A stretch of 64,000 nt of DNA from Apostichopus japonicus (lineage: Eukaryota; Echinodermata; Holothuroidea; Aspidochirotida; Stichopodidae): contig NC_092564.1 in NCBI RefSeq assembly GCF_037975245.1, positions 7,291,984 to 7,355,983 on the forward strand, read 5' to 3'. The translations under genes and the position numbers were made by a program. Positions within the stretch are counted from its first letter, which is position 1. The number at the start of each line of letters is the position of its first letter. This document shows, one piece after another, positions 26,601-41,600 of the stretch. Below the pieces are notes generated by a model. The model searched no databases. It had not been told where the DNA came from and worked only from the letters and a program-made list of their open reading frames with translations.

Positions 26601-29600
26601 CATTCTCATTAAGAATGGTTGAATTTACTAACCTGGGTATCGGTGAAGAGAAAGACCGTGTCCTGGTTGTCAACACCAGCCATCATGTACAGGCTCTTGA
26701 GATCATCGTGGAATGAACTGTAGTTATAGCCTCTTGATAACTCTATCTGGAAGCACTTATAGCCACACATATGAGATGCTAGCCTTGTCAGAGACTGCTT
26801 CCCAGTTCCACCGACACCCACCAGGAGGGCGTTGCCTCTCTCTTGACGGATGATGCGAACAATTCTGGGAAACGATAAGAGGGACGCAAGAAAGATGAAA
26901 TACACCCTCTTTTATTCCCCGCAATCAGAATATTATAATTAGTGATGGCTCTTTTAAATATGCCACAAAACATTTCATCAATTTGTTTCGGCAAGACTAT
27001 TTGTAAGTTCAGTTTCAAGAGAAAGTGCTTTCCCTCCATAATTTTGTTCTTTAAGACATGTAGACCATTAACTTTCGCGTGTTCCTTGGGATCATCTCAT
27101 CAGTGCCTGCTCACTGCAAATTTTACTTCTGACACCAACTGATAGTTTTACTCACTCTAGATCTGAAATATTAAAGTAGTCATAATAACAGCCCACCTCC
27201 TAAACATTAGTCCGTCTTTTGGGGGTGGTCGGAAAGGGGGGGGGGGTGTTATGGGTTGGAGATGAACTAATATACAGCAATTGTTTCATTTGCCAGAAAC
27301 AGATTGATTGACCTCGTACTCAAGAATTTGAATCGTCATTCTTTGCATGGTTGCACATGAGGTGGAGAAAATACAAATTTTAATATTTTTGTTGTGTGGA
27401 TATTAATATGACAAATATGAAACACTTACCTAGAGACATGCTGAACTGCATCGATGAAGAACACCAGCCTCATCTCCTTGGATGAACTTAAATTATAATC
27501 ATCCAGGTACTGTAGCAAGAAATAAACATGTACAAGAGATATATAAGAATTGAGTTATTGCTATTATAAAGTATAGTATGTACACCATTGCTAGATGAGA
27601 CCTTGAGGCCTTTGATGATAATGCTAACGATTTTTTTTTTTCTTTTTTTTTTTCTTCCATTCTTCTTTTCTTCTCTTTTTTTAGTTCTTTTCTTAATTCT
27701 TTTTTTACATACAAGTTATCTGTTTACTCTATGTACAGGGAGTGTATCACTAGATAAGCCCACAAGGGTTTCTCGATGCACTTCCTTTCACATTCCATAA
27801 TTCTCTGTATTCGCTACTTTTGTTTTATATTTGTTGTGAAAAAACAAATAAATAAACGAGAAACAAAACCCCTAGCAGGCTTTTTTCTTAGAGCAAGACA
27901 GTGGAAGGTTATTTGCGATTGTTTTTACAAATTAAATAGAAAACGACAAGATAAAGAAATAATGAGTTTTTCACAGAGCGTTCTTACGTCTTGCAAGACG
28001 GCTTGTAATTTCTCCAGGTTATTTATGTCTTCGTAAAACCTATCGGCTGCATCGGCTCCCATCTTCATGAAATCGCCGAAGATGATCGGAGTCTTGGTGA
28101 AGAATTCGCCCTCGAGCTGTTGGCTGAAGTGCTTCCCGGCCATCTCTGCCAGCATCTCGTTGAAGTAAGTCTTGTCCTCGTTGTTGATGAGTCGGTCGTG
28201 GAAGATTCTCTGACATTCGTGGCAGAAGAGACGGAAGATGGTGTTCTGGTCACGTACGACCCCGGGATCGGCTTGAAGGACACCTGGGTGAGAGGGAAGG
28301 GAGGAGATCAAATATGTTTGTAAGTAGGGTGTAAGTGGATCCAGTATTTGTTATGAGGGAATGGGAAAGGTGTAGTAAGGAAGGAAGAAACATCAAGATC
28401 AATTGAATCCTCCGAAATGAAGAAATGAAGAAATAGGGAGTTATTTTTAATACACTCATTTTGAAGGTCATATCTATAGTTTTCCACTAGATCAAAGTGT
28501 GTTCAAAATTAAAGTTGAGATATTTTAACTTTTTCAATGAAAACATTCAAAAACCAATCATCTTTACAATCACATACTTTTTGCTATTATTTGCTATAAA
28601 TGTATAAAGTAAAAATAAAAATTGAAGATCGTAGATACATCTTTAAAAAAAGGATTATCTGATCATATACCTTGGACGCATTTTGATAAATCCCTCAGGT
28701 TAAAGACGTAATGGGATTTGGCCGGAGTGGGCAGTAGATCCGTCTTCATCCTGGCATAGATCTCTACAGCAGCATCTACTATAGCAGATGAACAGCCCTT
28801 GACATCGGCAGGAAACTCTTGTAGGAATCCATTCATGATGGACTGAGGGAGAAGAACAAGCGATCACAAATATTCAAGCAAAATAATAATGATAAGTATA
28901 CCAAGTCTTAGGAAATACTAATGTCCTTCAGTCATTAAGATACTAAATGATGTGACATGGTAAATAGAATTTTCTTCTTAATGTAATTATTTATGATGTA
29001 ATTTTTATGATTCTTCTCCTAATCTACGAGCAACTGTAAAATCAGGCTTAAAAGTAAACGTTACAGACAAAGCAATCAATTCCAATGTCATGTGGACTGG
29101 ATTTGATTCTCTTAAAGTTACATCTATCTATTTGTTATAATCCATCAACCTCGAATATCTGATCGTCAAGTATCAATCATGTTTGCAATGAAACAAGTTT
29201 ACAACTATCTGATTAATAGAGAGAGTGAGTGAGAGGGTCTTTGCAAAACGCATGATGGTGTTTACTTTTATGTAAACGACTGGGAAGATATATGTAAATG
29301 ACTGGGAATCACTGCTCACATAGATTGCAAACAATTAATTATCATTACTTTAAATTAAGCAAGAATTACAAAACATGAAAGGCAATCGACTTTGATCTGA
29401 TGGCGTTAAACATTCATTGAATTAATCACTGAACCATCATCTTGGCAGGAAATTTTGTCAAAGTTATGACATAAACTGAAAAGAATCACAAACTCACAGA
29501 AAAGATGTGTTTGAGGGTATGATCAGAGGCGGTAGGTACACACAGCATACTGAAGTGACGAAGTAACCGTGGAGTGACCGGATTACGACCTCCTCCTGGA

Positions 29601-32600
29601 GGGGCACAAGCAGCAGCCAGGGTCACATCCTGTCACAAGAGATAAATTATCAATAATAATGATGAAAGGGCTGAAAATGTGATAAAAACAAATTAGCAAA
29701 TGTCCACAACTCTGAGTTCGGCACAGCTGATGCTGTAGTGTCCCTTATTTCATACCTATTAAAATGGTACCTTCCACCATAGAAAAAGGCACTTTCTGCC
29801 ATGCCATGGTAAAGCACCTTTATAGTAATGGTAGAAACAATCCCTTTTCTTTAGCAGAAACTAACTGTGGTGGGAACTAAATGTAACCAGCCACAGGCAC
29901 TTCTTATTATGCCACACACTGACATTCTAAGCTTATATATAAAGTAAAATAACTAAAAGCAGGAAGCTTGTGGCTTGTATTCAGTGATTGCTTACATAAG
30001 TGATGAGTTCTGGGTCATCGTATAAGTTACTCTTGTCCATATTAGTATTTGTTTAAAGTGAAACTGCCAAAACATAAATATATGACTAGCAATAGATTTT
30101 AAAGTCTCCGGTCATGGAAAGTAACAGCCAACTAAAAACAGCCAATATATCCTAAAGTCATGTGTAGATTATTGTCCCATATGACTCAAAGCCAAAAAGC
30201 ACTATTACAATGTGTGACTAGGTTACCGTGCCAATAACTTTCAGTTCACATCTTAATAAGACGACTACTTACTGATATGCTCAGACGCCTTTATCCTGCA
30301 CAACTGGAAATCTTCTAAACATAATAAAATTATGAGATAACCATGCTGTTTACAAACTGCTTAACTACAGAAAATAGCCTGTTGTGGTTAATTTATTAAC
30401 ATACTCTAACATACTAATTAAGAAGTAACATACCTGAATATCCTTCCAATATAGTTTCTCTCTGTCGTAGAGACCTCCGAAATCCTGGTACTGCCTGAGA
30501 AGCTCGATGGGAGGCTGGGATCCATAGGTGTCTAGTTTGGGCATGTTGAGATCATCAACCAGTATGACAATACTCTTACCAGGAGGTGCACCTGATGAAC
30601 AAACACAACCAAACAACCAAACTTAATGATCTTAACATTGCTGACCTCAAGCAATAATTACAAACCCCAAAAGCTAGATAAGATACACTGGGTATATAAC
30701 GCACAACCACCATTCCTCTTCTAGAAACAACAGAGACTGGTATGTTTCAGCAAGCTGCAACTCTTACAGTAATCCAGTAGTCATGTAGTATTCTAATGCG
30801 TTAGTCCACTACAAAGCTAATGATTCAAGTACTGTATACTCCTTTATATCCCTTAATGGACAACCGTCATAACACGTTCAAAACTCTGCTAAAGGAACAA
30901 CAACCGTCCAATATCCTCTCTGAGTTTAAGATTTAACTGATATTGAAAGATGTAAGAGCTGTGTTGATTAACACAAAAGCAAACAATTTCATCAATAGGA
31001 GAAACTCCATTTGATTTCCCACAGCCACTCCTTATGCACTTTAGCGAGAATGGTTTTATATCATCAAGTTTCTTCTAGTTCTGGCAGATTATCAATATGG
31101 CCTATTGTCAATATATCGTTTTATGTAATATCGAATAAATGTGAATGAACTAAATATTGTAAACAAAGCCCCTATGGCATGCCAACCAGAGGCAGATGTC
31201 TACGATGCTACAAACTCACCTAAGATTGTTTTTCTTTTCTTTTCTAGTTTTCCTTCAACAATTTCTTGTACTCTCTGGCTGCTGGTCTGAGCTGAGAAAT
31301 TCATCAGGACTGGTACGATGTTCTCTTTCTCAGCAATTCCTTCCAGAAGGCCTCTGGCAATTACAGACTATTAAGGAAAAAAGAGGATAAATGTTCAAAT
31401 AAAGATACGCATGCTCTTAAATAAAAAAACACAGAAAATAGACTTCTGATATGTAACTAACTGTAGGATTAAATAGAGAAAAGCAACAATTTTGTCTTTA
31501 CTGAATGGTGAGGGGCTGACAATATATACAGAGTACATACAAACTAATGTCCTGGTGACGGGCTGACAATATATACAGAGTACATACAAACTAATGTTCT
31601 GGTGAGGGGCTGACAATATATACAGAGTACATACAAACTAATGTCCTGGTGAGGGGCTGACAAAACATACAGAGTACATACAAACTAATGTCCTGGTGAG
31701 GGGCTGAAAATATATACAGAGTACATACAAACAAATGTTCTGGTGAGGGGCTGACAATATATACAGAGTACATACAAACTAAATGTCTTGGTGAGGGGCT
31801 GACAATATATACAGAGTACATACAAACTAATGTCCTGGTGAGGGGCTGAAAATACATACAGAGTACATACAAACTAATGTCCTGGTGAGGGGCTGACAAT
31901 ACATACAGAGTACATACAAACTAATGTCCTGGTGAGGGGCTGAAAATATATACAGAGTACATACAAACTAATGTTCTGGTGAGGGGCTGACAATATATAC
32001 AGAGTACATACAAACTAATGTCCTAGTGAGGGGCTGACAATATATACAGAGTACATACAAACTAATGTCCTTGTGAGGGGCTGACAATACATACAGAGTA
32101 CATACAAACTAATGTCCTGGTGAGGGGCTGAAAATATATACAGAGTACATACAAACTAATGTTCTGGTGAGGGGCTGACAATATATACAGAGTACATACA
32201 AACTAATGTCCTGGTGAGGGGCTGACAATATATACAGAGTACATACAAACTAATGTCCTGGTGGAGGGGCTGACAATATATACAGAGTACATACAAACTA
32301 ATGTCCTGATGAGGGGCTGACAATATATACAGAGTACATAAAAACTAATGTCCTGGTGAGGGGCTGACAATATATACAGAGTACATACAAACTAATGTCC
32401 TGGTGAGGGGCTGACAATATATACAGAGTACATACAAACTAAATGTCTTGGTGAGGGGCTGAAAATATATACAGAGTACATACAAACTAAATGTCTTGGT
32501 GAGGGGCTAAAAATATATACAGAGCACATACAAACTAATGTCCTGGTGAGGGGGCTGACAATATATACAGAGTACATACAAACTAAATGTCTTGGTGAGG

Positions 32601-35600
32601 GGCTGAAAATATATACAGAGTACATACAAACTAAATGTCTTGGTGAGGGGCTAAAAATATATACAGAGCACATACAAACTAATGTCCTGGTGAGGGGGCT
32701 GACAATATATACAGAGTACATACAAACTAATGTCCTGATGAGGGGCTGACAATATATACAGAGTACATACAAACTAATGTCCTGATGAGGGGCTGACAAT
32801 ATATACAGAGTACATAAAAACTAATGTCCTGGTGAGGGGCTGAAAATATATACAGAGTACATACAAACTAATGTTCTGGTGAGGGGCTGACAATATATAC
32901 AGAGTACATACAAACTAATGTCCTGGTGAGGGGGCTGACAATATATACAGAGTACATACAAACTAATGTCCTGGTGGAGGGGCTGACAATATATACAGAG
33001 TACATAAAAACTAATGTCCTGATGAGGGGCTGACAATATATACAGAGTACATAAAAACTAATGTCCTGGTGAGGGGCTGACAATATATACAGAGTACATA
33101 CAAACTAATGTCCTGGTGAGGGGCTGACAATATATACAGAGTACATACAAACTAAATGTCTTGGTGAGGGGCTGAAAATATATACAGAGTACATACAAAC
33201 TAAATGTCTTGGTGAGGGGCTAAAAATATATACAGAGCACATACAAACTAATGTCCTGGTGAGGGGGCTGACAATATATACAGAGTACATACAAACTAAT
33301 GTCCTGATGAGGGGCTGACAATATATACAGAGTACATACAAACTAATGTCCTGATGAGGGGCTGACAATATATACAGAGTACATAAAAACTAATGTCCTG
33401 GTGAGGGGCTGACAATATATACAGAGTACATACAAACTAATGTCCTGGTGAGGGGCTGACAATATATACAGAGTACATACAAACTAAATGTCTTGGTGAG
33501 GGGCTGAAAATATATACAGAGTACATACAAACTAAATGTCTTGGTGAGGGGCTAAAAATATATACAGAGTACATACAACCTAATGTCTTGTTTATAACCC
33601 TAATAGTGCGGACTGTCCATCACTTTCCCCACACCACCTGCTCCCCTTTATTCCACATCGATTGACTTACCTTTCCTACTCCAGTCGTTCCTGTGAAGAG
33701 TACAGAATGGTTTACTTTCAACAGCTTCTCCATCAGGTAACCAAATCTGACTGTGTCCATCGTAGGGACCAACATGTCGAAAAATGGTACTTCTGGGTCA
33801 TATTTGAAAGGTGGTATTATCTTTTCCCAGAGTTCCATCCTTTTCGAATCAAAATCCATGAAGCAACTCCAAAGATCTCCTTGAACTGGCAACTAAATTA
33901 ACAAAATAAGACAAGGTTAGGGAAATGGTAAAAAAATCATTATTTAAAGGAAAGACTTCAAATATTTGGCAACCAGCTATGCTTAAGGCACAATAGTTGC
34001 AATTAATAGTTCCTAATAAACCTACCCATTGGTATGTGCTAAGAAACACTCTTCGATACTACCCCCTCCCCTGCTCCCTCACTCCCCTACCTCCCATGAG
34101 TTAGAATCTGACAATACAGTACAACAATACCTATCAGTAAAAGTGACAATTTTTTCTTGCTCAATGTGCTCGATAATGCCAAACTAAGCACAATATCTGC
34201 AAATACTTAAGATCCCCTCTTCACCCCTCTCTCCTCCCCCACCCTGGCCAGCAGATCATGACCATGCCCCCACTAAAGCTCAGAGTCCTTGTCAAGAATA
34301 ATATCAAGTACAAACTGTTGACAAGGAATCGGATTTCTATCCTTACCTTTGCATCCGCGTTGTCTTCAAACTGATTCCTTACAAAAGAATCAAAGGAGTC
34401 CCAACAGTTCTCCATCAGGTTTCCCGCGACGGACCAGATGTAACAGAAGATGAAGGTAGAACAGATGTAAGGGTGTAGTTTGGCTTGGTCCATCTTCAAG
34501 TCTAATTTATTCTCCACAAAGAGCAGACTCTCGAGTAGGCAGCAAATGGTGGTAACTTTGCTGATATCGACCTAAGACACAAAAAAAAGTTAAAACCAAT
34601 CAATAATCACTGTTCTAAAAGCAAGCCAGCCTTTTACAGGAATTTTGGTTAAAGTTATTTATACTCTTTGATATGAATCTCAAAAGAATTCAATTTATTA
34701 ATGTGACCAGTCACGTTTTTATGTCAAATATGGAACATGAAATCAAAGATTTTGAAGTATGATCTGTGCCCTGAAATTTGACAGAACAATTAGAATCGGT
34801 TCTTAATTTACTAATTGGCGAAGGAATTCTTGTAGACTGTCCTTAGTAGGATCGTTTTTGAAATCTCATATTAAAGTAAGATTTGGTAGGTTTGGGTAAA
34901 ATTGGTGACTAGAAACATAAGGGCAACATTAAAACAATGAAACAAACAATTGTGAAAAAAACTCTGCAGTTTGAAATGTTCTCTTTTTGTAAAATCAGTA
35001 ATTTATTGGGCTTGATATGGTTTAAACACAAAGTGTCAAAGAACTGTGGCTCACTTAAATAAACATTATGTTAGATTGTTATCAAAAGTTACTAGCTTGC
35101 AAACCTTTGTTTGTATTTCAGTTTTCAATAAATTATCATTGTACAATCATATCTTGAAAGAAATAATTGGTAGATATCTCATGGTACAAAAAAAATAACA
35201 TTATCTTGACATGGATTTGCATTTACCAATGCTAGCAGTGAAGACATCTTTGACGTTTGATAGTGTTTTTCACAAAAAGGTTTATTTAGAAGAGAGAATA
35301 TAATATTCACATCTTATGATGAAGCAAAATTATGCTTTTAATACCTGGTTGATGGCCTGGGTGCATTTCTTGATGCAAAACTGCAACCCATCTTCAACAT
35401 AGTTTTGAAAGAGGTCTGTTATATACTGGAGAGTCTCTGGTTGTAGTTTGTCCTTAAACTTGGCCATCCATGTATTAACATAGGGCATCCACTTGAGCTC
35501 TCCTGGATCCACGTAGACCATGCCGCATCTGAACGAGAAAACAACAACGACAGTTCATTTCTAGAACTGATAAAATTGCATAAAAGCATAATCACATCAT

Positions 35601-38600
35601 AAAAAAAGAAAAGAAAAACAAAGAGAAAGTAATAAAGGCATTTCTGAAATTGTTTGCAAAACTGTTAGCTGATTAACCTGTCTGTATTGTGTGTGTATTT
35701 GTCCCTTCTGTTACTACTGTAACTTGTCATTCAGTCTCTGAAGAAGATCCAGCTAAGATCCAAAGTCAGGCCCTCTTACTTTTACACATACTTTTATATT
35801 TTATTTGCTGACTGCCAGTGGTTAATTATTCTGTCATTTTTTCCAGTCATTTGGGCTCTGATTCCAGTCACTTGCACATGGTCACATTTGAAATGCCAAA
35901 CATACTCCTATAAAAGTCAGACACCATTCAAAGAATTAATCGAAAAAATAGTTCTCACCGGCTGACGGTAGCTGGAGAGGCAACTGCTAAATCTTGGACT
36001 TCAAACACCATGTGAATGGAGTTAGTTAGTTTGATCCTCTCACTGTTAGCCAGACACAACATCTTATTATCATCCAGCACTGTGTTCATATTTTCAATCC
36101 AGAGAGCATCGACAGGGCCGTCACAGATTACCCATTTGTGGTCATCTGTTGTATCCTGAGGAACAAAAGGAAGACAAAATGTAAAATAACAAAATAAATT
36201 TAAACATACTGAAAAATTTTATAGAAAATTTGGTGAGCAACTATTTTACTATCTGACTGTAAATAGTTGGAAAAAAAGGCAAGTTTTGAAGGTATAGATT
36301 CAATAATATTTTGGATTATCGTCAATTAATTTGTTCCTTCTTCATTGTTTGCATACATCACTCCCAACATCAATTTAGCACCTTCAATGCACCAAATCCA
36401 CACCTGGTTTCATCGGGATACCTAGAAATGACTATCTTGGCTTCACTGCAATAACTAAATAAATAAAAATTTTGGAGAAATAAATAATCATATCATTTCA
36501 TCTTAAGTTCTAGACTTGAAAATGCTGTTACTTGCAATTTTGAAAACCTAAGCCCAAATCACACTCATGTTGATCAATACTAAGTTTAAAACACCTACGG
36601 AAGCAACAGAGAAGTAGATTGTAACAAGTGACGTATTAACACCTAATGACTTAACATTCCATCTTGAAGTGTATCACTTTGATCCTTTGTGGTAAAGGTT
36701 AAAAGAAAACACCAGTGAAAGGCAAACAGGAAACAGATTGAAAGACAAACAAACAAACAAAAGGAAGTTTAAAACTCACAGCAACACAGTGTCTGACAGT
36801 AGTAGCCATGAGTCCGTCCTGCCACTCCAAGGTCAGTTTATTGACCTCACCATACAGTTCACCCATCGAGACAGATTTGGGATTGAGCACAAAAGTAGTC
36901 ACTGGTAGGTAATACGGCACATCCTCTCCCGCAGCGTGGAGCTTTGTTAATGTATCTGCCAAGGTCTGGGAGGAGAAGTACGTCACATTTATCATTATTA
37001 TTATTATTGGAATTGCTAATTCCCCCCCAAAAAATCAAAATAAAACAAAAACTGTTAATAACAAACTGCTTTATCCACTGAAGAGCCTGTGTTAGAGAAT
37101 GTGTTATAGTAAGTGGGAATTGAAAATTCAGATCAGATCCTGCTAGGATCAAAATGTCAAGCCCACTTACATTTACACATAAAAATAAACTAAATATCCA
37201 TCATTCCAAAGTTATATCAGTATGGCAGAAATCTCTTTATATTTGATGACTGAACCCACTGACAGTTTGTCAGGTTTTACCTTAGTTGGGCTAACTTTAA
37301 CCTTTCTGATGATCTTTGATTAATGCTTTTTCACAATTTTTAACATCAAACAAAGAATAAAATCTTAATATTGATTGTATTATAAGAACTATGAGGCAAA
37401 GAGTAGTGAATGAATGGGTGAAGAGCTAGCTTAGGTTGTACTTAGATGCATATGGTATAGTATGAAAGTAACAACATCAGGCATAGTGTAGTGACACCAA
37501 CTTGCTCGTTTCTTCCAAAAGAGTCCAACTATTTTCCCTGAATTGTTTTGAAGAAATGATTGCTTCCAAATAAGACTATTGTAAGTGCATTGCTTGCAAT
37601 ATATATCAAGGCACATTTTTAAGGTCTTTTAAAGGTTATCCCCTGGACGACCAGTTCTAACCTTTTGGTTGTCTGAACAGAAATTTGGTTGTCCCAAAAC
37701 AACGTAGGAAAATAACACAGAATGACAAATAAGTACTCTGTAGGAGAGATATGTAGGTTTGGTGAAAATAAAACCAGGCTTTGGACCAGTAAAACTCCCC
37801 TTCAGGTGGATCATAGGCCTACCACTATATTTTAAAATTTTATTTCCAAAGTAATGGAGGTTGATACCAATTTATCATATTACTATTTGATGGTAGTAAG
37901 TTACAAATGTAATCTGAACTTGATGTAAACATCCACTGGACGACCTCCAGAGCTGACTTTGGTCAACCAAACATAAATTTGGTCGTCTCAAAGGACCATT
38001 AAATACATGCCCTGTACGTAGTCACCAGTCTAGTCGGGGGTAGTCTAAGGTCATGATATACTGAGATAGCATGCCATTTTCTACCTTCTGTTAACATTTT
38101 AAAGAATACATTAGACCCAATCTCACCTGGTAGATGGTGGTCTTGCCTCCCCCAGTGGGTCCGACCAGCATGACACCATGTCGTACTATCATGGTCTCAT
38201 ACAGCTGGATAACTTTCTTGATGACACAGTCCAGAGGTTGGTAGCCGTGGTCTACCAACGACTGATAAATGAAAGTCTGCAGGGTGCCGTAGTCATGCTC
38301 CGGTAGAACCACTCCAGGAAACAGATCGGACAAAATACCCTGCAAAGATAGAATACGAGTGTTTGGTTCACCAACAGGACAGAAAGGTACAGCAAATAAA
38401 ATCAAGAATTCGTTATGATTACAGATATCAACACTCTTGTAAAAATGTTCCACGTACAATTCATCCTCAAAAAGTCTTAAAATGTTATAAAATGAGAAGT
38501 AGTCCACTAAACTTTGTAACTGAAGCTCATACTACAGATCTAAACTAGGCAGTGAATATTCTGCTTCAACTAGAATTCAATCTCTTGGGTAAAATTAAAT

Positions 38601-41600
38601 CAAAGTACCAAAGCTGCTGGGTGCTTCTAGCTGTAGATAAATTCTTCCACATTTATCATTCACCAAATTGTCAACCATCTAAACAATTTAACTCTTGAGA
38701 TATTCCAACAGGTGGCAAAATACTTGGTTTAGCATGTTGATTATGATTATTTTCTGTCCAGGAAGTCGTGTCTCATGTGATTGAGACTCAGTTTATATCA
38801 AAACTTTTCACTTTTCCTTATTATTTGTTGTTTTTAGGAAAAGGTACCAGAAGTTAAGGAGAGAATATCTCGCTGAAGAAACTCACCCTGAATAAAACGA
38901 CGTCATCCGTGAGAAACTTGGGCAGATTGCTATCTCTGAGAGCTCTGATCAATACGATATCTTCACCTACATCCGGATTGCTTCGCTTCAGGGCACCCGC
39001 CATCACCAGCACGGATTTGACCGCTCTCATGCCAAAATCGTAATGGTCTTGTTGAGAGAGCTGCTCAGAACAGAGTTTGTACATCTGCGTCATCTTCCTG
39101 GCTAAGACTTTAGAGGATTCGAAACCCTCCGAGTAAAGAACCACCTCTGCGATGAGTGCTAAAGGGGAACAAAAAAAAAGGAAGAAAGGAATGCATAAAC
39201 TGAAGGAGATAAACATGAAATAAAAAAGCAAGGAACAGGAAATTACATCGCAAAACAGCTCTCTGATCTGATTTCAAGGGTAGTGGAGTTGTGACCTTTT
39301 GTTAGTTTATCCTTACAAGTTCCCTCTCCAGCAAGTCACACCCAAATTTGACTATAATGCTTGAAAAGTAGAAATCTGGAAGTGTTTTCACTTCAATTCA
39401 CTTGTATCAAAATCTGTTATAGATCAGTGACTTATACAGAGACTTGTAAAGAAAACAGTGGTTTTCAAGCACCACTGAGGACTGGCATCATTTTATTGAA
39501 ACAAATATGCATATACAAATATACTCACAATAAACTTACTCACAAAAAATATCATTGATCACATATTCATTCATACTTAGTAAAGATTCCTAAATCCTAT
39601 TGGTCCATTCAGGTCAGCTGACCGTGGTTAATCCTGTGAGTAACGCACGGTAAAATTACGGGGCATCACTTTAATAAATCTTTGGTTATATGTAACCAAA
39701 AATGTTTTGTTTTATGATTTTTTCCCCCACACAAATGGTAGTGTATGAATGAACGGGGTTAATCAACGGTCTAGCGTGCGTTACTCACATGATTAATGCA
39801 CTCCAGGTGTTAATGCTATCGCTGGATGCACTCGGGCTCCGCCCTCGTGCATCGCTTGCATTATCCCCCGATCGTGCATTAATCCTGTGAGTAACGCACG
39901 CTAGACCGTTGATTAACCCCTTATTTATACATCCATTGTATATTAAATGCAAACAATACAGAAACAATCCTGTGAAGAAACCTACAACAATAGTCACTTT
40001 AAGCATACATAACATGTGTACCAAAAACATATGTGTTCCGTACCATAATCTGGAACCATCATAGCGATGGGTCTGAAGAGAGCCTTTAAGTTATCTGGTA
40101 ATTCCGTCCTGCCAGCATAACCAGGATTCATGGTGATGAAGGCAGCACACGACGCCACAAGACGGATCTCCCTGCCTTCAAACATGAAGCGAGTTAACTG
40201 AAACAAAACACAAATAAGAAAATATAAAAGTACAGATCACATTTGAGGGAAGGATTTATAAGAAAATCTGCCAAATGACGTTGACCTTAATGAACATGGG
40301 TATGACGCATCCTGTATGACACGTTCACTGCTGCTTTTCTAAGACAATTAAGAGGGGAAAAAATGTAAAAAGGTTGGAACCTTGTCCAAGAAGGGAGACA
40401 GTTGATTCAGATGAGGAAGATATTTTTATTTCCAGGGATTTTCTCTTGCAATTTACATTTAACCAAATGTGATACATTTCTGGCATTAAGCATTTCAAAA
40501 CTTCAACGTCAAAGTTTTATTGATACGACAGTCACATCCCATTAAAATCCTTTACTGAGGTAACAGACCACCTGCAGTCTGGTTTCAGTTTATTTATCCA
40601 CATCACCTCAGTGAGGTATAAGAGACATTTACATGGTACATTTCAAGTGATTTTAATTACCTTAGCAGCCTTGGCATTCCTGATGGTGATGAGTTGCTGA
40701 GCAATGACAGACAACACTTCAATATCGATTCGATTGAACTCATCAAAACAGCACCAGGCGCCGGACTGGGCAAGTCCAGAGAAGAACCTGCCCATCATTT
40801 TGTAGTCGAGACCGTCTGAACAGTTGAATACGACACACTGCTTGGCTAGAGCCTTCGCCAAGTCCTTTGTGGTCTCTGTTTTACCGGTCCCAGCAGGTCC
40901 TGCTGGGGCACCACCTAGATCTAACTGAAGGGCACCCATGAGGCACAGGTAGCAACGATCCTGGATTGGGGAAATATATAAAAACCCATCACTTTTAAGT
41001 GATTGCATTTTGTTATATAATTCCAGTCCACTTCCCACAAGAGTTGCTCATTTTGCACAAGTGACTAACCAGAGCAGTGTACAGCATAAACACTTTGTCA
41101 CATTTCTTATCTACTTGGAAGCAACAATTAATTAGCTGGTAACTCGACTGTTCAGTTGATGAAGGTAAAACAAACATTCTTGGTGTATCCTGTAAAGCAG
41201 AAGTTAAACCAAACAGAAAGAAGGTAATTATAGCAGATAGCTTCAACCCAATCTAAATGTCAAAATATCAAAACATTAATAACAAAATCAAAACTAATTC
41301 AAAATGACCAAATATGAATGTAAGAGACTGACTTCGGTCAGCTTGCAGCTTTGATAAGCCAATGAGGCTTCTTCGCGAGTTCCTGCTTGCAGGAGGATCT
41401 AAAATACATACATACATACATACACGCATACAAATATGGAGAGGAAAGCAAGGGATCTTACCGTCAGGGGTGTGATGACAAGTCTCATGGAGGCTCCGAG
41501 ATACTCGTATCCGTAAACGTACTGAGAGGTGGACATCCTGACCACGCAGTTATCCAGCTCGGTGTCCCAGTAGTACCTCAGCTGTTTGCCCCACTCAAAG

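Noticed and set aside
31591-33368. Several 70-135-residue open frames with repeated [13 protein letters not shown]-like peptides
   Set aside because: They are translations of the 47-bp minisatellite; the unit is not a multiple of three and the frames rotate, so no selection for protein is visible.
37620-38000. Repeated CTGGACGACC and TTTGGTTGTC words
   Set aside because: They suggest an old duplicated repeat, but the copies are too diverged to define an element or its ends.
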